Assembly (NCBI GenBank): GCA_049801375.1
Contig: JBARKJ010000072.1
Coordinates: forward strand, 1-40,815
DNA length: 40,815 nt
Source: JBARKJ01 sp049801375
GTDB taxonomy: Bacteria > Nitrospirota > JACRHJ01
Direction of reading: 5' to 3'
The translations under genes were made by a program, and so were the position numbers. This document shows positions 14,712-21,548 of this stretch, piece by piece (within the stretch, counting starts at the first letter, position 1; each line of letters opens with the position of its first letter). The notes under the pieces are model-generated. The model was not told the origin of the DNA. It ran no database searches and was given only the letters and a program-made list of their open reading frames with translations.

Positions 14712-16613
14712 ATGAAAAAATACAAGGTCATCTTCCAGCCGTCAGGCCGAAGAGGCGAGATAAACGACGGGGCCACCGTGTTGGACGCGGCGCGCCTTCT
14801 TGGCGCGGGCCTGGAGAGTATCTGCGGCGGCAAGGGCATCTGCGGCAAGTGCAAGGTGCGTGTTGAAGAAGGTGAATTCCGGGAAGACGCCGTGGACTCG
14901 AAGATGTCCCATCTAAGCGGTCTGACTGATGCGGAGCGGAAATTTATCACCCTTTCGGACGGCCCCGGCACGAGGCTCGCCTGCCTTTGCCAGGTGCACG
15001 GGGACGTGGAGATTTTCGTTCCGGAGGCGTCCAGAGCCGGGCGTCAGCTCGTGCGAAAAGGCGCGCGCGAGGTTTCAGTGGACGTACTGCCTGCCGTAAG
15101 AAAATACTTCGTCCAACTGGCTCCCCCGTCGCTGCAGGACATGGGCGAGGGAGACCGGGAGCGTCTTCAAAATGCCCTCCGGGAGCAGTATGGGCTTTCC
15201 CATATATCGGTTGATTATGTTGTACTGAAGGGCATTCAGGACACGTTAAGAAAAGGCGAGTGGAATGTTACCGTTACGGTATGGAGCGGAACTGAGATAG
15301 TGAAACTGGAGCCGGGGTTTGCCCCGTCCGCTTACGGGCTAGCGGTTGACGTCGGCACCACCACCGTGGCCGGGTATCTGTGCGACCTTACCACCGGGAA
15401 GGTAGTGGCGACGGAGTCCGCTGTCAATCCGCAGGTCGTCTGCGGCGAAGACGTAATGTCCCGTATTACTTACGCCATGTCGAACCCGGACGGCCTTGCC
15501 ATTATGCAGACCGCTATAAGGGACTGCATAAACGGGATAATCGGCAGGCTGGCCGGCGGCATCGGCGGCGGGCAGTCCATTATCGACATGACGGTCGTCT
15601 GCAATACCGTCATGCACCATATTTTCCTTGGGATCAACCCGGCAAACATCGGCGTCGCTCCGTTCGTCCCGGGAGTGGAGAGGCCCGTTAACGTCAAGGC
15701 GCGGGAACTTGGTATAGACATGAACCCGTCCTCGTACATCCACGTCCTTCCGGTGGTGGCGGGGTTTGTCGGCCCTGATAACGTCGGTGTCCTGATAGCC
15801 GAGGAGCCGTACAAGCTAGACGAAAAAGTGCTGATAATCGACATCGGCACGAACGGGGAACTCCTGCTGGGCAACAAAGACGGCGTCTCTTCCGCATCCT
15901 GCGCCACCGGCCCGGCTTTCGAAGGAGCCCAGATAAAGTTCGGGATGCGGGCCACCCCCGGCGCGATAGAGGGCGTGAAAATAGACCGGCAGACAAAGGA
16001 GCCCTTACTCAACGTAATCGGAGGCCGCTCTCACGACGTCAAGCCGAAAGGCATATGCGGCTCCGGAGTCATAGACGCCGTGGCCGGGCTTTTCAAGGCC
16101 GGGATAATCGACAAAACCGGCAGGTTCGTAATGGGCCTGAATACCGAAAGAATAAGGAGGGACGCGGGTGGGAAGCCCGAGTACGTCCTGGCCTGGAAGA
16201 ACGAGACCGCACTTGAAACCGACATAACCGTTACCCAGGCGGACGTGCGGGCGGTCCAGCTGGCAAAAGGCGCTCTCTACGCCGGCGCGAAGCTTCTGAT
16301 GCGTAAAATGGGCATGGAGAAAGTCGATAAGGTAATACTCGCGGGCGCGTTCGGGAGCTATATAAATAAGGAATCGGCGCTGACGCTTGGGATGTTCCCG
16401 GACTGCGCCCTGGAGAATATTTACGCCGTGGGCAACGCGGCGGGAGACGGCGCGGTAATGGCCCTTGTAAATATTGGGAAAAGGGAAGAGGCCGAAAGGG
16501 AAGCTCGGAAGCTTAAATACGTGGAGATAGCGATGGAGCCGGACTTCCAGGAGGAGTTCCTCGCGGCGATGGATATCCCGCATACGAGGGACGAATTCCC
16601 GAACCCGATTTGA
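14712..16613 (+). CDS. Corrinoid-protein reductive activator (RACo/RamA type), full length
   Basis: 633 residues. An N-terminal [2Fe-2S] ferredoxin domain has C38-x5-C44-x2-C47 and C91 (RLACLC). A linker of roughly 110 residues follows, then an actin-fold (ASKHA) ATPase region starting AYGLAVDVGTTTVAGY near residue 207, with IIDIGTNGELLLG and ILAGAFGSYIN as the other nucleotide-site strands. Proteins of this architecture use ATP and a low-potential electron to return inactive Co(II) corrinoid to Co(I) on methyltransferase corrinoid proteins. No corrinoid gene is adjacent; the nearest is at 36.2 kb. The Shine-Dalgarno is weak. An extended -10 (TGATATTAT, about 14676-14684) lies upstream. Confidence 0.88.
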   Translation: MKKYKVIFQPSGRRGEINDGATVLDAARLLGAGLESICGGKGICGKCKVRVEEGEFREDAVDSKMSHLSGLTDAERKFITLSDGPGTRLACLCQVHGDVEIFVPEASRAGRQLVRKGAREVSVDVLPAVRKYFVQLAPPSLQDMGEGDRERLQNALREQYGLSHISVDYVVLKGIQDTLRKGEWNVTVTVWSGTEIVKLEPGFAPSAYGLAVDVGTTTVAGYLCDLTTGKVVATESAVNPQVVCGEDVMSRITYAMSNPDGLAIMQTAIRDCINGIIGRLAGGIGGGQSIIDMTVVCNTVMHHIFLGINPANIGVAPFVPGVERPVNVKARELGIDMNPSSYIHVLPVVAGFVGPDNVGVLIAEEPYKLDEKVLIIDIGTNGELLLGNKDGVSSASCATGPAFEGAQIKFGMRATPGAIEGVKIDRQTKEPLLNVIGGRSHDVKPKGICGSGVIDAVAGLFKAGIIDKTGRFVMGLNTERIRRDAGGKPEYVLAWKNETALETDITVTQADVRAVQLAKGALYAGAKLLMRKMGMEKVDKVILAGAFGSYINKESALTLGMFPDCALENIYAVGNAAGDGAVMALVNIGKREEAEREARKLKYVEIAMEPDFQEEFLAAMDIPHTRDEFPNPI

Positions 16614-16644
16614 CAAATCCGGCAGCGGTGGTAGAATAGAAATT

Positions 16645-16749
16645 AATGAGTAAGGAATAAATTCGGAACCGTAAAGAGGCCAAAACTCGAAAGAGCAATA
16701 ACCTCCGATAAAGGGAAGAATTAAAATTCCTTGCTCATTGCTTTTTTTT
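16645..16749 (+). terminator. Long-stem structured RNA element ending in a U-tract
   Basis: AATGAGTAAGGAAT (16645-16658) pairs with ATTCCTTGCTCATT (16726-16739) over 14 positions, 13 Watson-Crick and one G-U, and is followed by GC and eight T (16742-16749). The 67-base interior has further pairing: GAGG with CCTC around a CTC-GAAA-GAG mini-hairpin with a GNRA-type loop, and CGG-AA-CCG before it. It probably ends the activator transcript, but the internal structure is richer than a terminator needs. A small RNA or regulatory element is possible; no known family was matched. Confidence 0.55.
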
Positions 16750-16769
16750 GGGCGGGTCGGCAGGGTTTT

Positions 16770-17306
16770 TTATTCCTTCACGAATATAAGCGCCGCGGAG
16801 TTCATGCAGTAGCGAAGGCCGGTGGGTGCGGGGCCGTCGTCGAACACATGGCCCAGATGCGCGTCGCACCTGCTGCAAAGCACTTCCGTCCTGGTAGTGA
16901 AAAACCCTTTATCAACTTTCGTATATATGTTTTCTTTCGCTATCGGCTGCCAGAAACTCGGCCACCCGGTCTTGGAGTCGTACTTGGCATCGGAACTGAA
17001 CAGGTCGAGTCCGCAGCAGGCGCATTTATATACCCCCTTTTCGTGGTTGTTCCAGTAGGCGTTATCGAATGCCGGTTCCGTCCCCGCTTCCCTCGCCACG
17101 TGGAACTGCTCCGGCGTGAGCAGCTTACGCCACTCATCGACTGATTTTATTACCTTCTCCGACATGATATATCCTTTCTTCCCGGCCGAGTAAACCCTTA
17201 TCGCATGCGGCGTTCCAGCCGCCGGAGCCTTGACTGGCGCGGCTTTGCCGGAACATGAGCATACTGCAAGCGCCGCAAGTGCCAGTATAGCCGCCGAGAT
17301 TTTCAT
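16770..17306 (-). CDS. msrB: Peptide-methionine (R)-S-oxide reductase MsrB, exported lipoprotein form
   Basis: Reduces the R-epimer of methionine sulfoxide in proteins. 178 residues. The N-terminus is a lipoprotein-type signal (MKISAAILALAALAVCSC), with Cys16 or Cys18 as the lipidated residue, so it acts in the periplasm. The MsrB core begins near residue 53: zinc cysteines C95-x2-C98 and C144-x2-C147, the motif GWPSFW, and catalytic Cys167 in RYCMNSAAL. The second methionine (M48) could start a cytoplasmic form. GGGGGG precedes the chosen ATG. MsrA is encoded 3.5 kb away with the same promoter core. Its promoter overlaps an inverted repeat. Confidence 0.92.
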   Translation of the reverse strand: MKISAAILALAALAVCSCSGKAAPVKAPAAGTPHAIRVYSAGKKGYIMSEKVIKSVDEWRKLLTPEQFHVAREAGTEPAFDNAYWNNHEKGVYKCACCGLDLFSSDAKYDSKTGWPSFWQPIAKENIYTKVDKGFFTTRTEVLCSRCDAHLGHVFDDGPAPTGLRYCMNSAALIFVKE

Positions 17307-17325
17307 TTTGACCCCCCATTTTTGC

Positions 17326-17352
17326 TAATTATAACATTTTCGTTATGTTATA
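17326..17352 (-). promoter_or_regulatory. msrB promoter: extended -10 inside an inverted repeat
   Basis: On the minus strand AATGTTATAATTA (17326-17338) holds an extended -10 (TGTTATAAT); the -35 is poor. The plus strand shows the inverted repeat TATAACAT (17330-17337) and ATGTTATA (17345-17352), with a 7-base centre, overlapping the -10. A repressor bound there would block transcription. The same 13 bases occur upstream of msrA at 20737-20749. Confidence 0.5.
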
Positions 17353-17365
17353 GTTTTAAGAGGCT

Positions 17366-17466
17366 TTTCCTTTCTTTTCTTTTACGTAAAAGTGGCTAGG
17401 GCGCCGCGCATTTTTTCATCTTCGGAGCCTCCGGCTCCGCAAGGTGGAAGAAACAAAAGAAAACGG
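17366..17466. repeat. Dispersed hairpin repeat, copy B (diverged)
   Basis: Contains the palindrome CTTTTACGTAAAAG (17379-17392), a second hairpin CGGAGCC-TCC-GGCTCCG (17423-17439) and a tail CAAAAGAAAACGG (17454-17466). The tail resembles that of copies A and D. It lies between msrB and the sterol-desaturase-like gene and runs into any coding start upstream of 17467. Confidence 0.5.
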
Positions 17467-17479
17467 GGGTAACGGTCAA

Positions 17480-18328
17480 TTGCAGATAAAATGGGCACCT
17501 GCGGTCATTCTGGCCGCTTACGTAATCCTGCTCGTCCTCGAAACGCTGTTCCCCTTAAGGGACAGGAAACTTCCCCGCAAGGGCCGGTTCATCGTAAACG
17601 CATCCATGACCGCGCTCGTATTCTTAGCGGGTGGATTAATCGTCCGGACTGTCGGCCTATCAGTCGCGGCATGGGCAGAAGCGAAACCCTTCGGGCTCCT
17701 CCATATTGCCGCGGTTCCGGCCTGGGCCAGGTTTGCTCTGGGCTTCCTGCTCATGGACCTCACCTTTTACTACTGGCACCGTATAAACCACGAACTGCCG
17801 ATACTCTGGAGGTTCCATAACGTCCACCACGCGGACCCGGACATGGACGTCAGCACCTCATTCAGGTTTCACTTGGTAGAGGTGCTTTATTCCACGGGGT
17901 TCCGGGCGCTTCAGGTGCTGATAACCGGCGTGTCGCCTTTTACCTATGCCGCTTATGAAATATTTTTCGCCTGCGAGACGGCGTTCCATCACAGTAACCT
18001 CCGCCTCCCCGTCAGGTTAGAGTCATTTCTGAACAAGATTATCGTGACGCCCCGCATGCACGGCATACACCACTCTTTCGTCATGGAGGAGACCAACTCG
18101 AACTACTCCACTATCTTCAGGTGGTGGGACTGGCTGCACTGCACCCTGGACCTGGGAGTGCCGCAGAAGGATATCGCTATCGGCGTACCCGCCTACTCGC
18201 TGCCTGGGGATAACGCCTTTTTGCGGCTTAACGTCATGCCGTTCGAAAAGCAGAGGGATTACTGGAGGCTTCCGGACGGCGGCGCAATCAAGCGCGGAGC
18301 GCACGATAGAAGGGCAATGGTTGAATAA
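17480..18328 (+). CDS. Sterol desaturase / fatty acid hydroxylase family membrane protein
   Basis: A di-iron membrane oxygenase family member of 282 residues from a TTG at 17480, which has GGGGGT about ten bases upstream. A GTG at 17444 in the same frame would lie inside the hairpin repeat and is less likely. Three histidine boxes for the iron pair are present: HRINH, HNVHH and HGIHH, plus FHHSN. Helices flank them (VILAAYVILLVLETLFPL; ALVFLAGGLIVRTVGL). The family hydroxylates or desaturates sterols, fatty acids and other lipids using O2, at the membrane. The stop directly abuts the ArsS start, so the two are co-translated and probably act in one pathway; the lipid substrate is not known. 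Confidence 0.85.
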   Translation: MQIKWAPAVILAAYVILLVLETLFPLRDRKLPRKGRFIVNASMTALVFLAGGLIVRTVGLSVAAWAEAKPFGLLHIAAVPAWARFALGFLLMDLTFYYWHRINHELPILWRFHNVHHADPDMDVSTSFRFHLVEVLYSTGFRALQVLITGVSPFTYAAYEIFFACETAFHHSNLRLPVRLESFLNKIIVTPRMHGIHHSFVMEETNSNYSTIFRWWDWLHCTLDLGVPQKDIAIGVPAYSLPGDNAFLRLNVMPFEKQRDYWRLPDGGAIKRGAHDRRAMVE

Positions 18329-19276
18329 ATGAGATTTGATGAAAAGATAGCGGGCTATGCGGGCGGAGCGCTCCGGTGTACGGGTATAGAGACCATCCAG
18401 GTAAACCTTGGGCTTAAATGCAACCAGGCCTGCCTCCATTGCCACGTCTCGGCCTCGCCGGAAAGAAACGAGACGATGCAGTGGCCGACCATGTCGTTAG
18501 TCCTTGAAGCGGTAAGGAAGGCCCGGCCGAAGCTCGTCGATTTGACGGGCGGCGCTCCGGAGATAAACCCGCATTTCAGACGGTTCGTGTCGGCACTTTG
18601 CGATAGCGGAAATGCCGTCCAGGTAAGGACGAACTTAACCGCACTACTTCTGCCCGGAAACGAGGACCTGCCCGAATTTCTGGCAAGTCACGGAGTCCGG
18701 CTTGCGGCCTCCATGCCCTGCTATCTTGAGGAAAACGTGCGCGCGCAACGCGGGGCGGGTGTTTACGAAGACAGCATAACCGCGATAAAAAAACTGAACG
18801 CGCTCGGATACGGTTACTCGCCTGAGCTTCGGCTCGACCTAATTTACAACCCCGGCGGGGCGTATCTGCCGCCTACTAAGGGCGCGCTCGAAGCGGACTA
18901 CAGAAGGGAGCTTTCGTTCAGGTTCGGAGTGGTATTTTCGAACCTCCTGACCATCGCCAACATGCCGCTCGGGCGTTTTCGCTCTCAGCTGGCGGGAGAA
19001 AAAGAGCGCGAATACATGGAGCTTCTGGAGGGGTCTTTCAACCCGGAAACGCTGGACGGCGTAATGTGCAGGCGCCAGGTGAGCGTCGGCTGGGACGGAC
19101 AACTCTACGACTGCGATTTCAACCTCGCGCTTGGACTCCCTGTCGCCGGGGACGCGCCACGCACCATAGCGGATTTCGACGCCCTGAAGCTTGCCTGCCG
19201 GAGCATTGCCACGGGCCCCCACTGTTACGGCTGCACGGCCGGCTGCGGCTCGTCCTGCCGGGGCGCGCTGGTATGA
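18329..19276 (+). CDS. arsS: ArsS-type radical SAM protein
   Basis: 315 residues. The radical SAM cluster motif C31-x3-C35-x2-C38 (CNQACLHC) lies near the N-terminus and VDLTGGAPEINPHFR follows the next strand. The C-terminal part carries DLIYNPGGAYLPP, RRQVSVGWDGQLYDCDFN and a cysteine-rich end (CYGCTAGCGSSCRG) typical of the DUF3641 domain in ArsS. ArsS is known from arsenosugar synthesis, where it joins a 5'-deoxyadenosyl group to methylated arsenic. No arsenic methylase is visible nearby, so another substrate is possible. The ATG follows the previous stop with no gap. A fused glycosyltransferase of the type found with ArsS is encoded convergently just downstream. Confidence 0.82.
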   Translation: MRFDEKIAGYAGGALRCTGIETIQVNLGLKCNQACLHCHVSASPERNETMQWPTMSLVLEAVRKARPKLVDLTGGAPEINPHFRRFVSALCDSGNAVQVRTNLTALLLPGNEDLPEFLASHGVRLAASMPCYLEENVRAQRGAGVYEDSITAIKKLNALGYGYSPELRLDLIYNPGGAYLPPTKGALEADYRRELSFRFGVVFSNLLTIANMPLGRFRSQLAGEKEREYMELLEGSFNPETLDGVMCRRQVSVGWDGQLYDCDFNLALGLPVAGDAPRTIADFDALKLACRSIATGPHCYGCTAGCGSSCRGALV

Positions 19277-19280
19277 AACC

Positions 19281-19381
19281 GTTACTTTCTTTTCACGAGA
19301 AAAGAAAGTAACACAAAGAAAAGCGGAACAATTAAAACTGTCTAAGTGTTTTTGGCGTTACCTTTTTCCTAAAAAGGTAAC
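19281..19381. repeat. Dispersed hairpin repeat, copy C (double hairpin, likely terminator)
   Basis: A perfect 14-bp stem GTTACTTTCTTTTC / GAAAAGAAAGTAAC (19281-19294, 19299-19312) has loop ACGA. A second perfect 11-bp stem GTTACCTTTTT / AAAAAGGTAAC (19357-19367, 19371-19381) has loop CCT. Between them a tail (19312-19329) resembles the tails of copies A and D. It lies between convergent arsS and glycosyltransferase genes, so both stems probably end transcription from either side. Confidence 0.7.
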
Positions 19382-19397
19382 AAGGTTTTAGCGCTGT

Positions 19398-20702
19398 TCA
19401 TCTCCTGTAATAGATTTTTGCGAGCGTCTCCGGCTTCACGCCCAAGGCGTACAGTATCCTTAACGCATGGTTCCTGACGGCTGAAAAATATATGCCGTCG
19501 GAAACATATTTTCTTGCCGAAGTCTCTGCGCGTTCTTCGAGGATGCATATCCTGCCGCCGCGTCTCCGCACCCTTTTCATAAGCTCGATGTCTTCCATCA
19601 GGGGAATGTCTTTATAGCCGCCGACCTCGTCGAAATAGTCCTTGCTGATGAAGATGGCCTGGTCGCCGTACGGTATCCGCGTGACGCGCGAGCGCAGGCT
19701 TGCGGACCAGGTAACGAACTTCATGAACGGGCGCTCTGAATTAATCAGCAGGTCGAAGGCCCCGCCTATGTACCTGCCGGAGTTTATAACTTCGCCGACT
19801 TTTCTGAACGCATTTTCGGGGATAAGGGTATCCGCGTGCAGGAATATCAATACGTCTCCGCGAGCTTGTGCCGCGCCTTTATTCATCTGCCTTGCGCGCC
19901 CTTTTCCGGCTCGGAGCTTTATCACGTCTTCATCTTCAATCACTTCCAGGGTGTCCGTCTCCGGGCTCCCGTCCACGACTATTATCTCGGAGCTCTCGCT
20001 CCCGTCGATTTTACGCAGGTGTCTTATCACCTGGTTGATATTTACCGCCTCGTGCAGGACCGGGATTATCACCGAGAATTTCTTCCGGACGGATAGCCCC
20101 GCGATCTCTATATCCTCCGCCCGGTCGATGTCCATAAGCTCCGGCAGGACGCGCGGCTGTGCCCCCGCCCGCCCCGCCCGTTTAAAGACAGCCATTGTAT
20201 CAGTGAAAACGGTATCCGTTCCCCATTTGATGCCGCTGAATACTTCGGGCAGAAAACCTCTTTGGGTAAATCCGATAAGGTAGTATCCGCCGTCTTTCGC
20301 CGGGCCGATTACCGCGTCGTTATCGTTAAGCATTGAGAACGCCTCTTCGATAATCCTGCCGCTTAAATCCGGGATATCGCTTCCGACAAGGACGACGTTT
20401 GCGGCCCCGTCCCTGAAGGCAGATTTAAATGCGTTTCTCATACGCTGGCCCAGGTCCGCCCCTTCTTGCGGAAAATACGCGCGTCCCTCTCCCAGCCACG
20501 TCTTTACGTTTGCCGACCGGTCTGGGGGGTAGAAGTCTATCCGGGTATCGTAGTCCCCGCCTTCGACGGCTTTCAGGGAACGCGCGCCGATATCCTTATA
20601 GAGTTCTACGGCCAAATCCCTGCCTATCTCCGCCGACAGGCGCGATTTTACCGCTCCCGCTTCGGGAGATTTTACAAAGAATACAAGGAGCCGCTTATCC
20701 AT
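19398..20702 (-). CDS. Fusion of a DUF2064 (TIGR04282-type) domain and an ArsS-associated GT2 glycosyltransferase (TIGR04283-type)
   Basis: 434 residues from the ATG at 20702; a TTG further out adds twelve residues without support. Residues 1 to about 195 form the DUF2064 domain, a nucleotidyltransferase/glycosyltransferase-A fold: LLVFFVKSPEAGAVKSRL, VVLVGSDIPDLSG and IGPAKDGGYYLIGF. From about 200 a family-2 glycosyltransferase follows: FSVIIPVLHEAVNINQ, EIIVVDGSPETDT, a D-x-D-like LIFLHADT, and IPLMEDIELMKR with the catalytic acid. Both halves are normally encoded beside arsS, here fused in one chain. A role adding sugar to the ArsS product, in the cytoplasm, is inference. It faces arsS across a double hairpin and is divergent from msrA. 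Confidence 0.85.
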   Translation of the reverse strand: MDKRLLVFFVKSPEAGAVKSRLSAEIGRDLAVELYKDIGARSLKAVEGGDYDTRIDFYPPDRSANVKTWLGEGRAYFPQEGADLGQRMRNAFKSAFRDGAANVVLVGSDIPDLSGRIIEEAFSMLNDNDAVIGPAKDGGYYLIGFTQRGFLPEVFSGIKWGTDTVFTDTMAVFKRAGRAGAQPRVLPELMDIDRAEDIEIAGLSVRKKFSVIIPVLHEAVNINQVIRHLRKIDGSESSEIIVVDGSPETDTLEVIEDEDVIKLRAGKGRARQMNKGAAQARGDVLIFLHADTLIPENAFRKVGEVINSGRYIGGAFDLLINSERPFMKFVTWSASLRSRVTRIPYGDQAIFISKDYFDEVGGYKDIPLMEDIELMKRVRRRGGRICILEERAETSARKYVSDGIYFSAVRNHALRILYALGVKPETLAKIYYRR

Positions 20703-20736
20703 TATAATAAATATATGGCCGTGCGCGAGTCCAGTC

Positions 20737-20749
20737 AATGTTATAATTA
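20737..20749 (+). promoter_or_regulatory. msrA promoter core, identical to that of msrB
   Basis: AATGTTATAATTA contains an extended -10 (TGTTATAAT, -10 at 20742-20747) without a good -35. The 13 bases equal those at the msrB promoter on the other strand (17326-17338). Transcription would begin near 20754, so the 30-bp palindrome of repeat D would be at the very 5' end of the msrA message. Confidence 0.5.
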
Positions 20750-20757
20750 AATAAAAC

Positions 20758-20803
20758 CTACTTTTCTTTCACGTGAAAGAAAAGTAGCAAAAGAAAGCGA
20801 AAC
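20758..20803. repeat. Dispersed hairpin repeat, copy D (30-bp perfect palindrome)
   Basis: 20758-20787 is a perfect palindrome: CTACTTTTCTTTCAC followed by its exact reverse complement. The tail CAAAAGAAAGCGAAAC (20788-20803) ends two bases before the msrA ATG and is identical, inverted, to 11467-11482 in copy A. It occupies the msrA leader and the spot where a Shine-Dalgarno should be. Confidence 0.75.
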
Positions 20804-20805
20804 TT

Positions 20806-21417
20806 ATGCTCAAAATATCGATGGTTTCAATTCTGTTTTTGCTGGTTGCATCCGGCGGCGCCGAGGCCGGCAGCGCTCCGGCTCGCCCCGTAAATGCAAA
20901 ATTAGAGACGGCGATATTCGCCGGGGGCTGTTTCTGGTGTATGACGCCGCCGTTCGAGAAACTGCCCGGGGTGGTCAAGGTAATATCCGGGTACACGGAC
21001 GGTCATACGAAAAACCCCACCTACGAAAATTACGCGGAAGGGGGGCACGTCGAGGCGGTCGAGGTGACATACGACCCGTCCAGAATCACGTACTCGCAGC
21101 TTCTGGACGTCTTCTGGAGGCAGATCGACCCGACCGACAGCGGAGGACAGTTCGTGGACCGGGGCCCGCAGTACAGGTCGGCTGTATTTTATCTTGACGA
21201 CAGGCAGAAGGAACTGGCTGAAAAGTCCAAGGCGGATTTAATCCGATCAGGCCGGTTCAAAAAACCAATCGTCACGGAGATTTTGAAGGCGTCGGTATTT
21301 TATCCGGCGGAGCAGTACCATCAGGATTACTACAAGAAAAATCCAATAAGATACGAGTTTTACAGGTACCGTTCCGGACGTGACCAGTTCCTCGAAAAGG
21401 TGTGGGGAAAGCACTGA
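20806..21417 (+). CDS. msrA: Peptide-methionine (S)-S-oxide reductase MsrA, exported
   Basis: Reduces the S-epimer of methionine sulfoxide. 203 residues. A signal peptide (MLKISMVSILFLLVASGGAEA) sends it to the periplasm. The catalytic motif GCFWC has the nucleophile Cys42 and a likely resolving Cys45. SGYTDG, YENYAEGGHVEAVEV and AEQYHQDYYKKNP are family landmarks, the last near the C-terminus. No further cysteine follows, so recycling must use the CFWC pair or an outside thiol. There is no recognisable Shine-Dalgarno: the sequence just before the ATG is the tail of a hairpin repeat. With exported MsrB it makes a complete periplasmic methionine repair set. Confidence 0.92.
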   Translation: MLKISMVSILFLLVASGGAEAGSAPARPVNAKLETAIFAGGCFWCMTPPFEKLPGVVKVISGYTDGHTKNPTYENYAEGGHVEAVEVTYDPSRITYSQLLDVFWRQIDPTDSGGQFVDRGPQYRSAVFYLDDRQKELAEKSKADLIRSGRFKKPIVTEILKASVFYPAEQYHQDYYKKNPIRYEFYRYRSGRDQFLEKVWGKH

Positions 21418-21428
21418 TCTCCCGCCGT

Positions 21429-21458
21429 TTGAAATATCTGGCGATATTGATATATACT
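21429..21458 (+). promoter_or_regulatory. Candidate promoter of the GAF-coiled-coil gene
   Basis: TTGAAA (21429-21434), 18-base spacer, TATACT (21453-21458). The gene starts about 85 bases after the expected transcription start; nothing else is recognised in that leader. Confidence 0.45.
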
Positions 21459-21548
21459 TAAGGATAGACTTATATTAAGAGCCTGACATGAGAGTGCTAT
21501 ATTCAGATACTGAGTGCCTTGAATATTAGCCCGTGAGGGGGAATGATA

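Noticed and set aside
16659..16725. c-di-GMP-I (GEMM) riboswitch inside the structured element
   Set aside because: Some spacing and the GAAA loop are similar, but the GACGCAAAGC core and the second receptor helix are absent, and no gene follows on the same strand within reach.
17444..17479. GTG start for the sterol-desaturase-like gene
   Set aside because: The GTG and the following codons lie in hairpin repeat B, and a TTG at 17480 has a better ribosome site. It is not fully excluded.
11423..20803. Insertion sequence or composite transposon bounded by the hairpin repeats
   Set aside because: No transposase, terminal repeats of an element, or target duplications; the genes between are ordinary metabolic genes.
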